Made by a program: the position numbers and the translations under genes
Assembly: GCA_016946835.1 (NCBI GenBank)
Contig: JACVTC010000076.1
Coordinates: forward strand, 796,001 to 860,000
Direction of reading: 5' to 3'
Length of the DNA stretch: 64,000 nt
Source: Neocallimastix lanati (nom. inval.)
Taxonomy: Eukaryota > Neocallimastigomycota > Neocallimastigomycetes > Neocallimastigales > Neocallimastigaceae
In this document: piece by piece, positions 53,618-64,000 of the stretch
How positions within the stretch are numbered: the stretch's first letter is position 1
Layout of the letters: each line of letters starts with the position of its first letter
The notes under the pieces: model-generated
Seen by the model: only the letters and a program-made list of their open reading frames with translations
The model's database searches: none
What the model was told of the DNA's origin: nothing

Positions 53618-55260
53618 TATTTTTATTACTTATAAATTTTTATTTAAATATGTATTTTATAAAATTTAGGATATATATATATATATATTATTCTTCATTT
53701 TTAAAGGTTTAATGAATATATTTATTGATATATATACCTTCATAAATTGTCTAAATTGTGGATTTGTTTCTTCTTCTCTTCTTATGGCTTCTTGTGATCT
53801 TGCATAATTATCAATAAAGTTTTGATAAATTTGCCATTCATTTCTCTATTGTATCATGTGATTTCATTAATTCAAATATCAATAGATATTAAAATAATAT
53901 ATATAAATAATAATAATAAAAATAATAAAAATATTAATAAATATTTAAATATGTATAAAAAATGATATAAAGTAATAATTTCAAAAATATAAAGTTAGTT
54001 CATTTTTATTTTTTTTTTTTCTTTTTCTTTTTTTTTTAAATTCAATACTATAATATTATGAAATATTTATATCCAAATAAAATAATTTTCTTACATATTC
54101 AATAAAGAGTTTACCAATTAATGAATTTTTATTCCAATTAAATACAACTTTATATAATGATTTATAGAATCTTTTATGTAATTCCAATAAATCATCTGTT
54201 AGAGAATAATCATAATAATTAAATATTAATGTTAATATTTATAAATTATTATTTAAATTTTTTTTTTTTTTTTTTTTTTATAATAAAAATATATTTCATT
54301 GAATTTTAATTATTTAATATTTTATAGATAAAAAAATAGATATTATTATTATTATTTTAATATTAATAAAAAAAATAATTTTTCTTTAAAAAAAAAAAAA
54401 AAAAAAAAAGATTTACCAACGCCTTCAAAAATACTATTTAAAGCCACTGGACTAATAATATTCTTTAATTTTTCTTTAAAGAACTACATATATATATATA
54501 TATATAATATATATTTAATATAAATGATAATATGAATATAAATAAATATAGATATAAATATTAGTTATATAAAAAATTAAAATGGATGACTATTTATATA
54601 AAAATTAAGATATATTTATCTATTTATATTATATAATATATATATTATGGAATAATAATATTAAAAAAAAAATATTTATATATATATATATGTAAAAATA
54701 ATTTATTTTTACGTTTTTCAATGTATATAGATCAGTTAGATAGTTCTTTTCGGTCTCATAGAGATTAGCCACGACATAACCTCGAGGTTCAGTATGTAAT
54801 CCTTCTAATGGATCGAAATTTTCATCCACATCTAGAATGAGTGGTGTTAACGGTTCGTCTTCATCTTCATCATCTGAAAAATCCCATGCATCAATGGGTA
54901 TAGATGTTGAAATGGCATCAATGAGACTTGGACATATCGCATTTAATGGATTGGAAGATAGTAATGGGTTTTCTGTAAGGGTAATATCAGAGTCATCAAT
55001 GGTTTCAAATACTTCTTTTTCATTTATCTCAAATATATTTAAATCGGAATTCTTATGAGCATTTAATTTTTGAATTCCGATATCGGGTCTTAACATATTT
55101 TTTGTTTTAAATATGTCATATAAATTATTATTAATGTTGTCGTTGTTGTTGATGCTTTTATTGCTATTGTTATTGTTACCGCTGATATTATGATTGATAT
55201 TGGCATTGGCATTGACATTGGTATGAGTATTGGTATTGGTATGAGTATTAGTATTGATAC

Positions 55261-55336
<76 letters not shown>

Positions 55337-57982
55337 TAAATTTATTTCATTATTATTATTATTATTATTATTGCCACTATCACTTCTTCCTCTCAGGTAC
55401 ATTTTACTACTATTGATCGTTGGAGTCCGTTCAATACCAAGATTCTTATTATTATATACGGCTGATGAAGCAATTGTTTTGCTTCTCGTGATCGGCTCAT
55501 TATACATTTTCATTCGATCCTCAACCCCTAAATTAGTTCTACTCAAATTTTTACTACTTTCACTGGCTTGTAGAGAAGAAGAGCCCGGATTTTTAGTAGA
55601 AGCGGCAGTGGATATATCATTAATGGAAGCAGACGATTTTTTACTCGATAGTTTAACGACATGACCTCCCTCTCCATTGATAGAAGTATCACTTAAGGTA
55701 AGTCCATTAAATAGTTTATTAGCATGTAGGGAATGACTACGAACAGGATGAAATATTTTTCCTCCACTTCCCCCATTACTTATATCATCCATACTTCCAG
55801 TTCCATTCATGATTTTAGAAAGAAGGGTTTTATTTAAATTGTCAGGTATACTTTTTTTAATATTAGGATTTACTACTTTGGATTTAGCTAATTCTGATTC
55901 ACTGTTACCTGCTTTATTAAGGTCATTGTTGTTATTACCTTTACTTGTAAGTGAAGATTCTGATTTCATAAAAGTGGATCCTCTTTCAAATCTTGAATTT
56001 AACGGGCTTAATTTTCCTTCATACATGTATTCTCCTGTACTTATAATAGTATTTCGATTGAGAAGTTTTTTCTTTTTTATATCCATTAAATTATTTGATA
56101 AAGCGGAGGTCTTATTTAACCCTTTATATTGATCTTTAGTGTAATTCAAATTATATTTATTAAATTCTAAATCTCCATAGTTTTTATTGGAACTGGAAGA
56201 TTCAGATTCCATTTTTGAATAATTATTCATTTTATTATTATTATTACTGGTATTATTATTGTTATTATTATTATTATTATTATTACTGGTATTATTACTG
56301 TCATTATTACTCCAATTATTATTATTCCAATTATTTTCTGTTTGAGAAGAATCCATTGAACTTGATTTAGAGGCATTAGGATTTAGATTTTGAGGGGGTA
56401 ATAAATCTTCTGAATTGTAAGAGGATGATTTTACTTGAATGGAATCACTTGCTCCTTTTCTAATATTCATATATTGAGACGTAGGGGAAGAGTTCATACC
56501 AAATTGGGGTGGTAATGGGAATAATATATCATTTTTTTTCATTAAGGGTGAGGAATGATTATGATTATGACTGTGATTAATATTTATAAATTGATCATTA
56601 CTCGCTACATTTATTATATTTTTGGGGGATTCTTCGAGTGAAGAATCCGATGGATCATCATCTATCATGGAATCTCTTTTACTCTCTAATATCGGGGTTT
56701 TCATTGTGGATATATCAATGTAAGGTTTACCGTGAGATTCAGAATTTAAAGTATTGCTATTTTTTTTTATATCATCGCTATTGCTGTTACCATCTTTACC
56801 AATCCTTGGAGAGGATGGATTAGACCTTTTATTTTCTGAATTTACATTAAAGTTATTCTTCAAATTTATAAATTGCTTTATTTCTTCTTCACTCATCTTA
56901 TAATTTCCTGAAGAAGTATGATCTTTATAATTTGAACTTTGACTTCTCGATCGATGTTTCTTTATATTGATGGGACTGGAGACTTCCATATTAATATTAC
57001 TTTTAGATCGACGAATTCTTGTTGTTTTAACGTTCATTCTACCACGTTCATTCATATTTTCATTATTGCTGTCACTTCTCTTTCTTAAAGAATCGTTCAT
57101 ATTTCTTCCACCACTAATATCCATAGCAATAATTTCATTCCTTGCCAGTCCTTTACTTATACTATTATTATTATTATCATTTTTGTTACTACTATTTTCT
57201 TTGCTATTTTGTTCTTCTGTACTACCCAACTGCATAACCATTGTATTATTATCCATATCACTATCAATATTATAATGATGATGGCTACTACTATTACTGT
57301 TTATTCGATTTATTCTACTGTTACCATCATTTCCACTTCCATCATATTTATAAATATAGGCTATTTCACTTTTACTACTATTATTTCTTCCAATTCTTGT
57401 TTCATTATATATCTCTTTTTTTCTTTTAAACATGGTATCACTTTCACTATTATTTCTTCGAGTTCTAGGTCCAGCGCTAATACCCACGCCTATTCCAGAT
57501 CCTGAACCGAATCCTGCTTCTATTGTTCCCTGAAAATCATCATTACTACTATTACTTCTTATACGTTGTTTGTTAATTGAAGAGGTATTATAATTTGAGG
57601 GTGAACTATTATTTCTAGACCGATTTACTGACGACATTCCGTCACTTCTTGAACTTAAAAGAACATCTTTAGTTCTCGGACTACTATATCCATTTATTCT
57701 ATCCGATCGATTGCTATTCCCTCTTTCTCTTGTTTTTATATAGTTTCCTGTATCACTTTTTGTGGTCATAACACTATTATCTCTAGCTCTAAATATATTT
57801 TCATTTTTATTAATATCAGAAGTCATGCCATTATTTAATACCCCCTCATTCATACTTGGAAATTGTGTTAATCTTTCACTATTTGCAGATGAAGATGATT
57901 TAAAATTTTCTAATTCTTTTCCACCCTCATTAATATTTATACTTAAGGGATTCTTTTTTGGATTTATATTATTCTTACTCAT
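52157..57982 (-). CDS. DH-PH RhoGEF with long disordered Ser/Asn-rich N-terminus
   Basis: Predicted Rho exchange factor. Minus-strand exons: 57982-54713, 54483-54417, 54195-54095, 53845-53738, 53573-53477, 53209-52790, 52431-52157; 1445 aa, all GT...AG, phases closed. Residues 1-1060 come from one exon and are low-complexity: Ser/Asn-rich, basic patches with RSxS-type repeats, poly-Asn near 870-915 and a Thr-Asn-His repeat. An acidic segment (DDEDEDEPLTP) precedes the DH domain. DH is about 1066-1262: YVVANLYETEKNYLTDLYTL, then FKEKLKNIISPVALNSIFEG, and the signature PVQRTTRYSLIIK at about 1202-1214. PH is about 1265-1440 (RPMHLFLFSDLFMLTK ... YCFQFAQYDAEKQYKKFVLAL). The disordered part has many Ser sites for phosphorylation and is likely regulatory. 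Start: first ATG of the frame, after an in-frame stop-rich leader. Confidence 0.88.
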
Positions 57983-58360
57983 GTTTGATATATTTTATTT
58001 ATTTTTTTAATAATATTTTGAAATTATAAAAAATAATTATTTTTTTATTTTTATTATATTATTATTTTTTTTTTTTTAAGAAATTTCTATTTTTTAGTTT
58101 GCAAAATAATTTTTTTTTTTTTTTTTTCTTATTTAAATATAATTGCTTTGTATATAATATCTTTACTTGTATATAATAATCTTTGTAATTATTTTCAATT
58201 TAATTATTTTTTTCTTTTTTTCTTATTTTAATATATTAATATATATATTAGATATTTAAATTATTTATTTAAACATGACTTTAATGTATTTTATATATTA
58301 ATCTTTTTATGTCTGATAATTGCAATTTCTTCAGTAATTAACACATTTATTCATTTAAAT

Positions 58361-58425
58361 ATAGAAATACAGAAATATAGAAATATAGAAATATAGAAAT
58401 ATAGAAATATAGAAATATAGAAATA
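58361..58425. repeat. (AAATATAG)n octamer tandem
   Basis: Eight or so copies of AAATATAG, the first with a C (AAATACAG), ending in a TA run. Confidence 0.85.
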
Positions 58426-58532
58426 TATATATATATATACATTTATATAATAATAATTTATATAACAGTAATTGTTATTATTTAATATTAATAATTCATT
58501 TTTTTTATCCAATTAATATAATAAATTTTTTA

Positions 58533-58567
<35 letters not shown>

Positions 58568-58709
58568 TTTTATGGTTAGTATTAATTTTTTAAAGTATTT
58601 GTTTTTTTGAATTATTATTTGGAAATTATATTTATATTTTAATAAATATTTTACTTTATGGTTATTCCACTTTATTATTATTTTTTATTAATAAATATTT
58701 TATTTCTTC

Positions 58710-58741
<32 letters not shown>

Positions 58742-59127
58742 TTATTATTTATTATTTATTATTATTATTATTATTATTTTATCTTTAATTATAAATAGAG
58801 TTTTTATTTTTTTATTTTTTATTTTTTTTATAATAAAAACAAAGTTCAACATTTAAAGTTTATTAACTTTTTCACTTTTTTTTAAATAATTTTTTTTTTT
58901 AAATATGTATCTATATTCCTATAAAAGAATACTCAAAAATTGATAATAAGAAAAAAAAATTTTTTACTTTTTTCTATTAATAAAAAAAAAAAAAAAAAAA
59001 AAAAAGTCCAAATAATTCATTCATTAAAAATAATAACATTTAAACATAAAAGACAATAAATAAAGATTTTATTATTATTATTATTATTATATTTAATAAA
59101 TAGGTTGGCTGTTATGCATATATATAT

Positions 59128-59161
<34 letters not shown>

Positions 59162-60479
59162 TTTTTTTTTGGTATAATTTTTAATTCGTTTTTAAATTTT
59201 ATTTTATTATAAAAAATATATTTTTTTTTTATTTTTTTTATATATAATTTTTGTTATACTTTATTGTTCCTAACAATATATATATATACATAATATTAAT
59301 AGGGTTTGTCTTTTTTTTTTTTTTTTTAAAAAAATTTCAATTTTTTAATTCCTTTTTTTTTTATTTTATTTATACATTTATTTTATTTTAATTTCTATTA
59401 ATGAGTCTTATATTTAAATATTATTTATAATAATATTTACTTAAGTAATTATTTATACGTTTGAATTAAATATTTGAAAGTTAATATTTTAATGTGATGA
59501 ATAATACATCTATTACATTTTCATAAATTTAGTAATAAGATCATTTAAACGAATAATTCTTTATATTATTGCCATATTAATAAATAATTCTTAAGAAGAT
59601 ATTTATTTCTTCTATTATTTTTAAATTGATTTCATATCTCTAAAAAAAATTGATTTTACTTCTTAAATTATTTCATTTTAAAAAAAAAAATACATTTTAA
59701 AACAAAAAAAAAAAAAAATTATTAAAATCCATTTAATCTTTTTTCTGTAAAATTTTTTTTATATAGAATATATATAAAAAATATATATATATATAAATAT
59801 ATATATTTATTATATATATATATTTATATTTTAATATATGAAATTAAAATTTAATCATTAAAATTATAATCAATTATTGGTAAAAAAAAAAATAAAAAAA
59901 AAAAAAATAAAAAATATTTTAAATATTAAAAGTATTACATGTACTTTATATGGGCTTTAGAGAAAGAAAAAAAATATATATAAATATATAAATATATATA
60001 TATAATGATGATAATGATGATAATAATAATGATAATGTTTTTAATTCTTTATAAGAAATGTACGTTAAAAATGCTAAAAAAAAATTAAAATAAAATAAAA
60101 TAATAATAAAATAATAGAAAAAAAAAAGAAACATTTGATTTTCAATTAAAAGAAAATCATTTTCGATTAAAAGATATAAATTTTTATCTTCATTAAATGA
60201 ATGATTTTAATTATAATAAATAAATAGACAAAGAAAATTAAAAAAAAAAATAAATAAAAAAAAGTATTTTTCTTTATTTTAATTATTAAAATTTAATTAT
60301 TTTATTTTTTTTTATCTCATAAAAAAGAAAAAAAATTTTTTTTACTATCAATTTATATTTATATATAATAATATTAATATTAAAATTAGTTTGTATCTTC
60401 CCTATAAAAATTTTTATTTTTCTTTTAAAATGCGGTTAAAAATGAAACAAATTATCAGAAAAAAAAAATTAAATAATAA

Positions 60480-60800
60480 TTAAATAATTAAATAATAAAT
60501 AATAAAAAGAGTATTTATTAATAAATAATAAATAATAAATAATAAATAATAAATAATAAATAATAAATAATAAATTAATAAATAATAAAAAGAGTATTTA
60601 TTAATAAATAATAAATAATAAATAATAAATAATAAAAAGAGTATTTATTAATAAATAATAAATAATAAATAATAAATAATAAAAAGAGTATTTATTAATA
60701 AATAATAAATAATAAATAATAAATAATAAATAATAAATAATAAATAATAAATAATTAAATAATAAATAATAAAAAGAGTATTAATAAATAATAAATAATA
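60480..60800. repeat. Minisatellite built on AAAAAGAGTATTTATTAATA
   Basis: Six blocks each contain AAAAAGAGTATT plus TATTAATAAATAATAAATAA with a variable number of AATAAAT units. Higher-order period about 50-90 bp. Confidence 0.85.
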
Positions 60801-61144
60801 ATAAAAAAAAGTATTTATATATTATTTATTATATATTAATTTATTAATTAATTAATTAATTAATTAATTAATTATTCAATAAGTATTAATAAATATTAAA
60901 AAAAAAATTTAAAAAAAATAATCCATATAAAAAAAGAAATGAAATAAAAAAAAAAAATTTAATTATTTATCAAATATTAGGCAAATAATTAATATTGTTA
61001 AATCGAACTTTTTATTTATTTATAATTTTCATTAATTTTAATTACTCTATTTATTTTATTTACACATCATCCAAAATTACAACTTCATTTTAATCACTTA
61101 TTCTTATTTAATTTTTAATATATTTAAAGATAAGACAAATAGAA

Positions 61145-61406
61145 ATGGAAAACTATTCATCGGAAGAATTAGAAAATTTTTTCGATGAATCGCCATTATT
61201 TGAAGAAGATAGAAAAAGAGAAAAAAAAAGAATTAGAATTATTGAATAAAATAAGAAAAGAGTATAATGATATGTTAAACGGATCCTTGATATGTAAGAA
61301 ATGCAAATTAAGAAATGTTGATCTTAGACGTATAATGTTTCTTCGTGATTATGAAGAAAAGGTAGTTATTTATTGTTTTAATTGTCATAGAAGTACACCA
61401 ATTTGA
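61145..61406 (+). CDS. Small zinc-ribbon-like protein, frame broken in an A run
   Basis: ATG 61145 opens a frame reading MENYSSEELENFFDESPLFE and on to REKK, which then stops after about 33 codons. A second frame, open from 61185, continues KELELLNKIRKEYNDML and ends at 61406 with two Cys pairs, CKKC and CFNC, 26 residues apart: a zinc-ribbon pattern. The switch lies in the run of nine A at about 61223-61231. One A fewer would join both parts into about 87 aa. A sequencing error, a pseudogene or a real frameshift site are all possible. The end HRSTPI is not a motif I know, and the family is not recognised. Confidence 0.5.
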
Positions 61407-61450
61407 CATTTATTATAACTAGTATAACTAGTATAACTAGTATAACTATT
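61407..61450. repeat. (TATAACTAG)n tandem after the zinc-ribbon ORF
   Basis: Four copies of a 10-bp unit ACTAGTATAA directly behind the stop codon. Confidence 0.8.
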
Positions 61451-62093
61451 CCTTTATATCAAAGTATTTTAATTATATTATAAAAAATAATTTATTATAT
61501 AATTCTCAGGAAAAGTGTAGTCACAAAGACGACAATAAATTAAATACAAATATACCTTTTTTTTTTTTTTTTTTTCCTTTTATAAAAAAAGTTTATTTAT
61601 AAGAAAAATAAATAAATAAGTAAATAAAATTAAAAAATACATATTTTAAAGAATATTAAATATTGATATGAATTATGTTTGAATTAGCTTTTTAAAGTTT
61701 ATAATATAAGGAAATTCAAATTTCAATATAAAAGATTAATATTAATCAAATTTTTTATTATTTTATTTATTTTTTTTTATTTTTTTTTTTTTTTTTTTTT
61801 TTTTATTTTTATTTTCTATTAATATAATAATAATAATAATAATAATAAATTATAATATTTAAATTAAAATTATACTATAATCATATAAAAAAAAACATAA
61901 TAAAATTGACTTTATTTGTAAAATCAAAATGTATTGTTAATTGGGAGGCTTTTATACATGTTATGATAATTTTTCAGTTTAATGTATTATATTATTGAAA
62001 TATTATTATATAATAAATGAAATTTCGTTTTAAGAATGTGGTATACTCGAAATTATTTTTTTTTTTTTTTAATTTTTTTAATTGAATTGTTAT

Positions 62094-62125
<32 letters not shown>

Positions 62126-62934
62126 TTTTTTTACTTTCTTAGCTCTGTTTTATTAATTATTCTTTATTATAAACGAATCAATGGGATAAAGGACTATAAA
62201 TTGTCATTCCACCTATTTTAAGAGCAGAAATCATAAAAAAAATAAAAAATTCCAATGAAATTAGAGAATGTTTTATATAATAATAAGAAAATAGATAATA
62301 AGAAATTCAGTTATAGTAATCATTCCAATAACAATAGTAATCATAATAATTTTGAAAATATAAAAAATAAAAAAAAAAAAATTAAAAGTAAAAAAATAAA
62401 AAGACAAATAATAAAGAAATTGATATCATAAAGGAACAAGTAAAAATATAAAAGAAAACAAAGTCAGATACTTCAGAAAAAATATCAAATAATTAAATGA
62501 AAAAATAATTAAATGAATAAATAATTAAATGAATAAATAATTAAATGAATAAATAATTAAATGAATAAATAATTAAATGAATAAATAATTAAATGAATGA
62601 ATAAATAATTAAATGAATAAATAAATAAATACGTAATAATTTTAATTAAAAATGTACATAAATGTATTTTAAATATATAATATTAGATATATAAATGAAT
62701 ATATAAAAGATTAATATTAATCGAATTTTTTATTATTTTTATTATTTTTGTTTTTTTATTTTACTCTATTTTATTTTTATACATATATATTTTTTTTATT
62801 ATTATTAATATAATAATAATAGTAATAATAATAAATTGTAATAATAAAATTAAAATTATACTATAGTCATATAAAAAAATAAAAAAAACAAAATAAGTAT
62901 TATCTGATTTATAAAGTAAAATAAAAAGTTAATC

Positions 62935-62976
<42 letters not shown>

Positions 62977-63047
62977 ATTTTTGTTTTTTACTTTTTTTTT
63001 TTTTGTCAAAATTCAATAAAAAAGTAAAGGGTTACAGTTGGAAAAAG
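61451..63047. other. Intergenic low-complexity DNA
   Basis: Poly-T at 61774-61804, TTAAATGAATAAATAA tandem repeats at 62490-62630 and (ATT)n at 62938-62975. A stretch starting AAAGATTAATATTAATC (61732 and again 62706), with the T-rich and TAA-rich sequence after each copy, occurs twice about 970 bp apart, so part of this region is duplicated. Confidence 0.7.
62255..62431 (+). CDS. Doubtful short ORF, Asn/Lys-rich
   Basis: Open from ATG 62255 to TAA 62431, 58 aa, reading MKLENVLYNNKKIDNKKF then Asn/Ser/His and a Lys-rich end. Composition follows the A-rich DNA. No domain and no splice partner seen. Could be a decayed gene piece or chance. Confidence 0.2.
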   Translation: MKLENVLYNNKKIDNKKFSYSNHSNNNSNHNNFENIKNKKKKIKSKKIKRQIIKKLIS

Positions 63048-64000
63048 ATGGAAACCGAAAAAACAGAAAAAAAGATTAAAAGTTTAGGATTTACATTAAA
63101 AATAAGAGAAAATAAAAAAAAGGAAGTTAAAAAAAATTCATTGTTTGATGCTAAAAATTTTAGAAAACCTTTTGAAGAAGATGTGGTTTACAATGATGAT
63201 ATTAAGGTAAAAGAAGAATTAATTAAGGAAGTGGAAGGTAGAAAAATTCATGCGGTTCATGAAGTGGAAGAAAAAGGACCATTGGTTATTCCTTTAATCA
63301 AAACCAACCAATGGAGAAATACGGCTAAAAATGATACCAATGATAAAATAATTGAGAATAAAGAAAAAATTAAAGATCAGGATAAAAAAGATGAAGAAGA
63401 AAAAGTCAATGAAGACATTGAAAAAAAAGAAATTGAAAAAGAGGATAATGGAATTGATTTAAAAAGTAAATATGGATTACAAATTCCAGTGAAAAAAAGA
63501 AAATTGGATAAAGAAAATGAAGAAAAAATAGAAATAACTAAAGTTGAAGAAAATATAGAAACTAAAATAGTAGAAGATAATAGAACATTGGAAGAAAAAG
63601 CAATTGATGCCATTAAAAAAGAAGCAAACATGGAAATTGAAGGTGATCTAACATCAAAATCATCCATAGATGCCATACCCATCTTAAAACAAAATGCAGT
63701 ACCAGGAACTGAAAATTTCACTTCTGAAACTGAAAAATTTAGATATGATATTCAATTTAGACCAGAAGAGTCTTCATTGGAAGATTATGAACGTATTCCA
63801 ATTGAAGAATTTGGTGCTGCTATGCTTCGTGGTATGGGTTGGGAAAAAGGTAAAGCGGTAGGTAGAAATCGCAACAATAAAAATGCTATCGTAGAGCCTA
63901 TCCAATTTGTACCAAGACCATCACTTTTGGGTTTAGGTGCACAACCTGTCCCACCAGAATTAGATGAAATGAAAAAGAAAAGAAAAAGAAATACGATGGG
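63048..64000 (+). CDS. G-patch protein, Spp2/GPKOW-type splicing factor (5' part)
   Basis: Predicted nuclear spliceosome factor; in yeast Spp2 binds the helicase Prp2 through its G-patch to activate the spliceosome. Start ATG 63048 after an A-rich leader; open without introns to the window edge (317 codons, cut). The N-terminus reads KSLGFTLK, the short conserved start of Spp2/GPKOW proteins, followed by KNFRKPFEED. Residues about 60-230 are Lys/Glu-rich. The G-patch is at about 247-280: YERIPIEEFGAAMLRGMGW then EKGKAVGRN, followed by PIQFVPRPSLLGLGA, the GPKOW-type extension. Whether KOW domains follow (GPKOW) or not (Spp2) lies outside the window. A basic KKKRKR tail near 313 may be a nuclear signal. 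Confidence 0.9.
   Translation, partial: METEKTEKKIKSLGFTLKIRENKKKEVKKNSLFDAKNFRKPFEEDVVYNDDIKVKEELIKEVEGRKIHAVHEVEEKGPLVIPLIKTNQWRNTAKNDTNDKIIENKEKIKDQDKKDEEEKVNEDIEKKEIEKEDNGIDLKSKYGLQIPVKKRKLDKENEEKIEITKVEENIETKIVEDNRTLEEKAIDAIKKEANMEIEGDLTSKSSIDAIPILKQNAVPGTENFTSETEKFRYDIQFRPEESSLEDYERIPIEEFGAAMLRGMGWEKGKAVGRNRNNKNAIVEPIQFVPRPSLLGLGAQPVPPELDEMKKKRKRNTM

Larger units (their letters stand above)
57983..61144. other. Intergenic low-complexity DNA
   Basis: About 3.2 kb of A/T homopolymers, TA runs and ATT repeats. There is a (CA)n patch at 59128-59140. I see no gene. It is the upstream region of the minus-strand RhoGEF gene and of the plus-strand small gene at 61145. Confidence 0.75.

Noticed and set aside
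55254-57505. Several plus-strand frames of 100 or so codons (Leu- or Tyr-rich)
   Set aside because: Antisense to the first exon of the minus-strand RhoGEF; composition mirrors Asn and Ser codons.
4162-57982. A signalling gene cluster formed by the two RhoGEF genes and the ArfGAP
   Set aside because: They are 20-25 kb apart with transposons between and on different strands; nothing shows co-regulation.
63377-63721. Minus-strand Ser/Phe-rich frame of 114 codons
   Set aside because: Antisense to the G-patch protein, whose plus-strand motifs are clear.

Overview
This window is nuclear DNA from a eukaryote with an extremely A+T-rich genome. Intergenic DNA is almost only A and T, with long A/T homopolymers, (TAA)n arrays and (AAAAT)n arrays. 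Genes use the standard code, are split by short GT...AG introns, and carry long Asn/Ser/Gln tracts. This composition, the gene types (SH3 and DH-PH Rho exchange factors, a Gts1-like ArfGAP/UBA protein, a Spp2/GPKOW-type G-patch protein) and the load of Ty1/copia, Ty3/gypsy and MULE-like elements best fit an anaerobic gut fungus (Neocallimastigomycota). A dictyostelid is the main alternative. The assignment is inference; there is no rRNA or other marker gene in the window.

Host genes, left to right: an SH3-DH-PH RhoGEF (+, 4162-8193, 4 exons, 1120 aa); a stomatin/SPFH-like membrane protein (+, 19178-22057, 8 exons, 267 aa, one exon of only 14 nt); an ArfGAP-UBA-UBA Gts1-like endocytic protein (-, 32269-27568, 7 exons, 871 aa) whose zinc finger lacks the arginine finger; a second RhoGEF with a 1090-codon disordered first exon and C-terminal DH-PH (-, 57982-52157, 7 exons, 1445 aa); a small zinc-ribbon ORF with a frameshift in an A run (+, 61145-61406); and the 5' part of a G-patch splicing factor (+, 63048 to the window end). 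I built the splice models by hand. For the four multi-exon genes every exon phase closes and the total length is a multiple of three. The genes are not an operon or an evident cluster. Two of them act on Rho GTPases and one belongs to an Arf GTPase family.

The spaces between genes hold a retroelement graveyard. Element copia-1 (9093-17091, minus) is split inside its left LTR by a 4.6-kb MULE-like DNA transposon that has inverted ends, a 23-bp flanking duplication, a decayed transposase and a GC-richer block with a tRNA-like module. Copia-4 (22.4-23.5 kb) is a fragment whose LTR contains a perfect 56-bp palindrome. It is followed by a Ty3/gypsy pol relic (24.1-25.5 kb) and by an (AAAAT)n satellite with a recurring 35-bp spacer (25.7-26.65 kb). 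Copia-2 (34812-40341, minus) carries a 224-bp insert with a 15-bp target duplication in one LTR. Copia-3 (about 40405-51399, minus) is hit by at least five solo LTRs, partly inside one another. Three have exact 5-bp target duplications at their own ends, a fourth shows the same for the outer unit, and a fifth has a near-match.

The most interesting signals are: (1) all three copia elements with an intact 5' end have a primer-binding site that reads as the anticodon arm of tRNA-Lys(CUU), which implies priming by a cut half-tRNA, and copia-3 keeps about 30 nt of tRNA-like sequence; (2) the nested solo LTRs share a core promoter in which a TATA box abuts a 9-11 bp hairpin with compensatory changes between copies; (3) the ArfGAP protein seems to lack its catalytic arginine; (4) the MULE-like element has an unusually long flanking duplication. 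I found no CRISPR array, operon, rRNA or intact tRNA gene.
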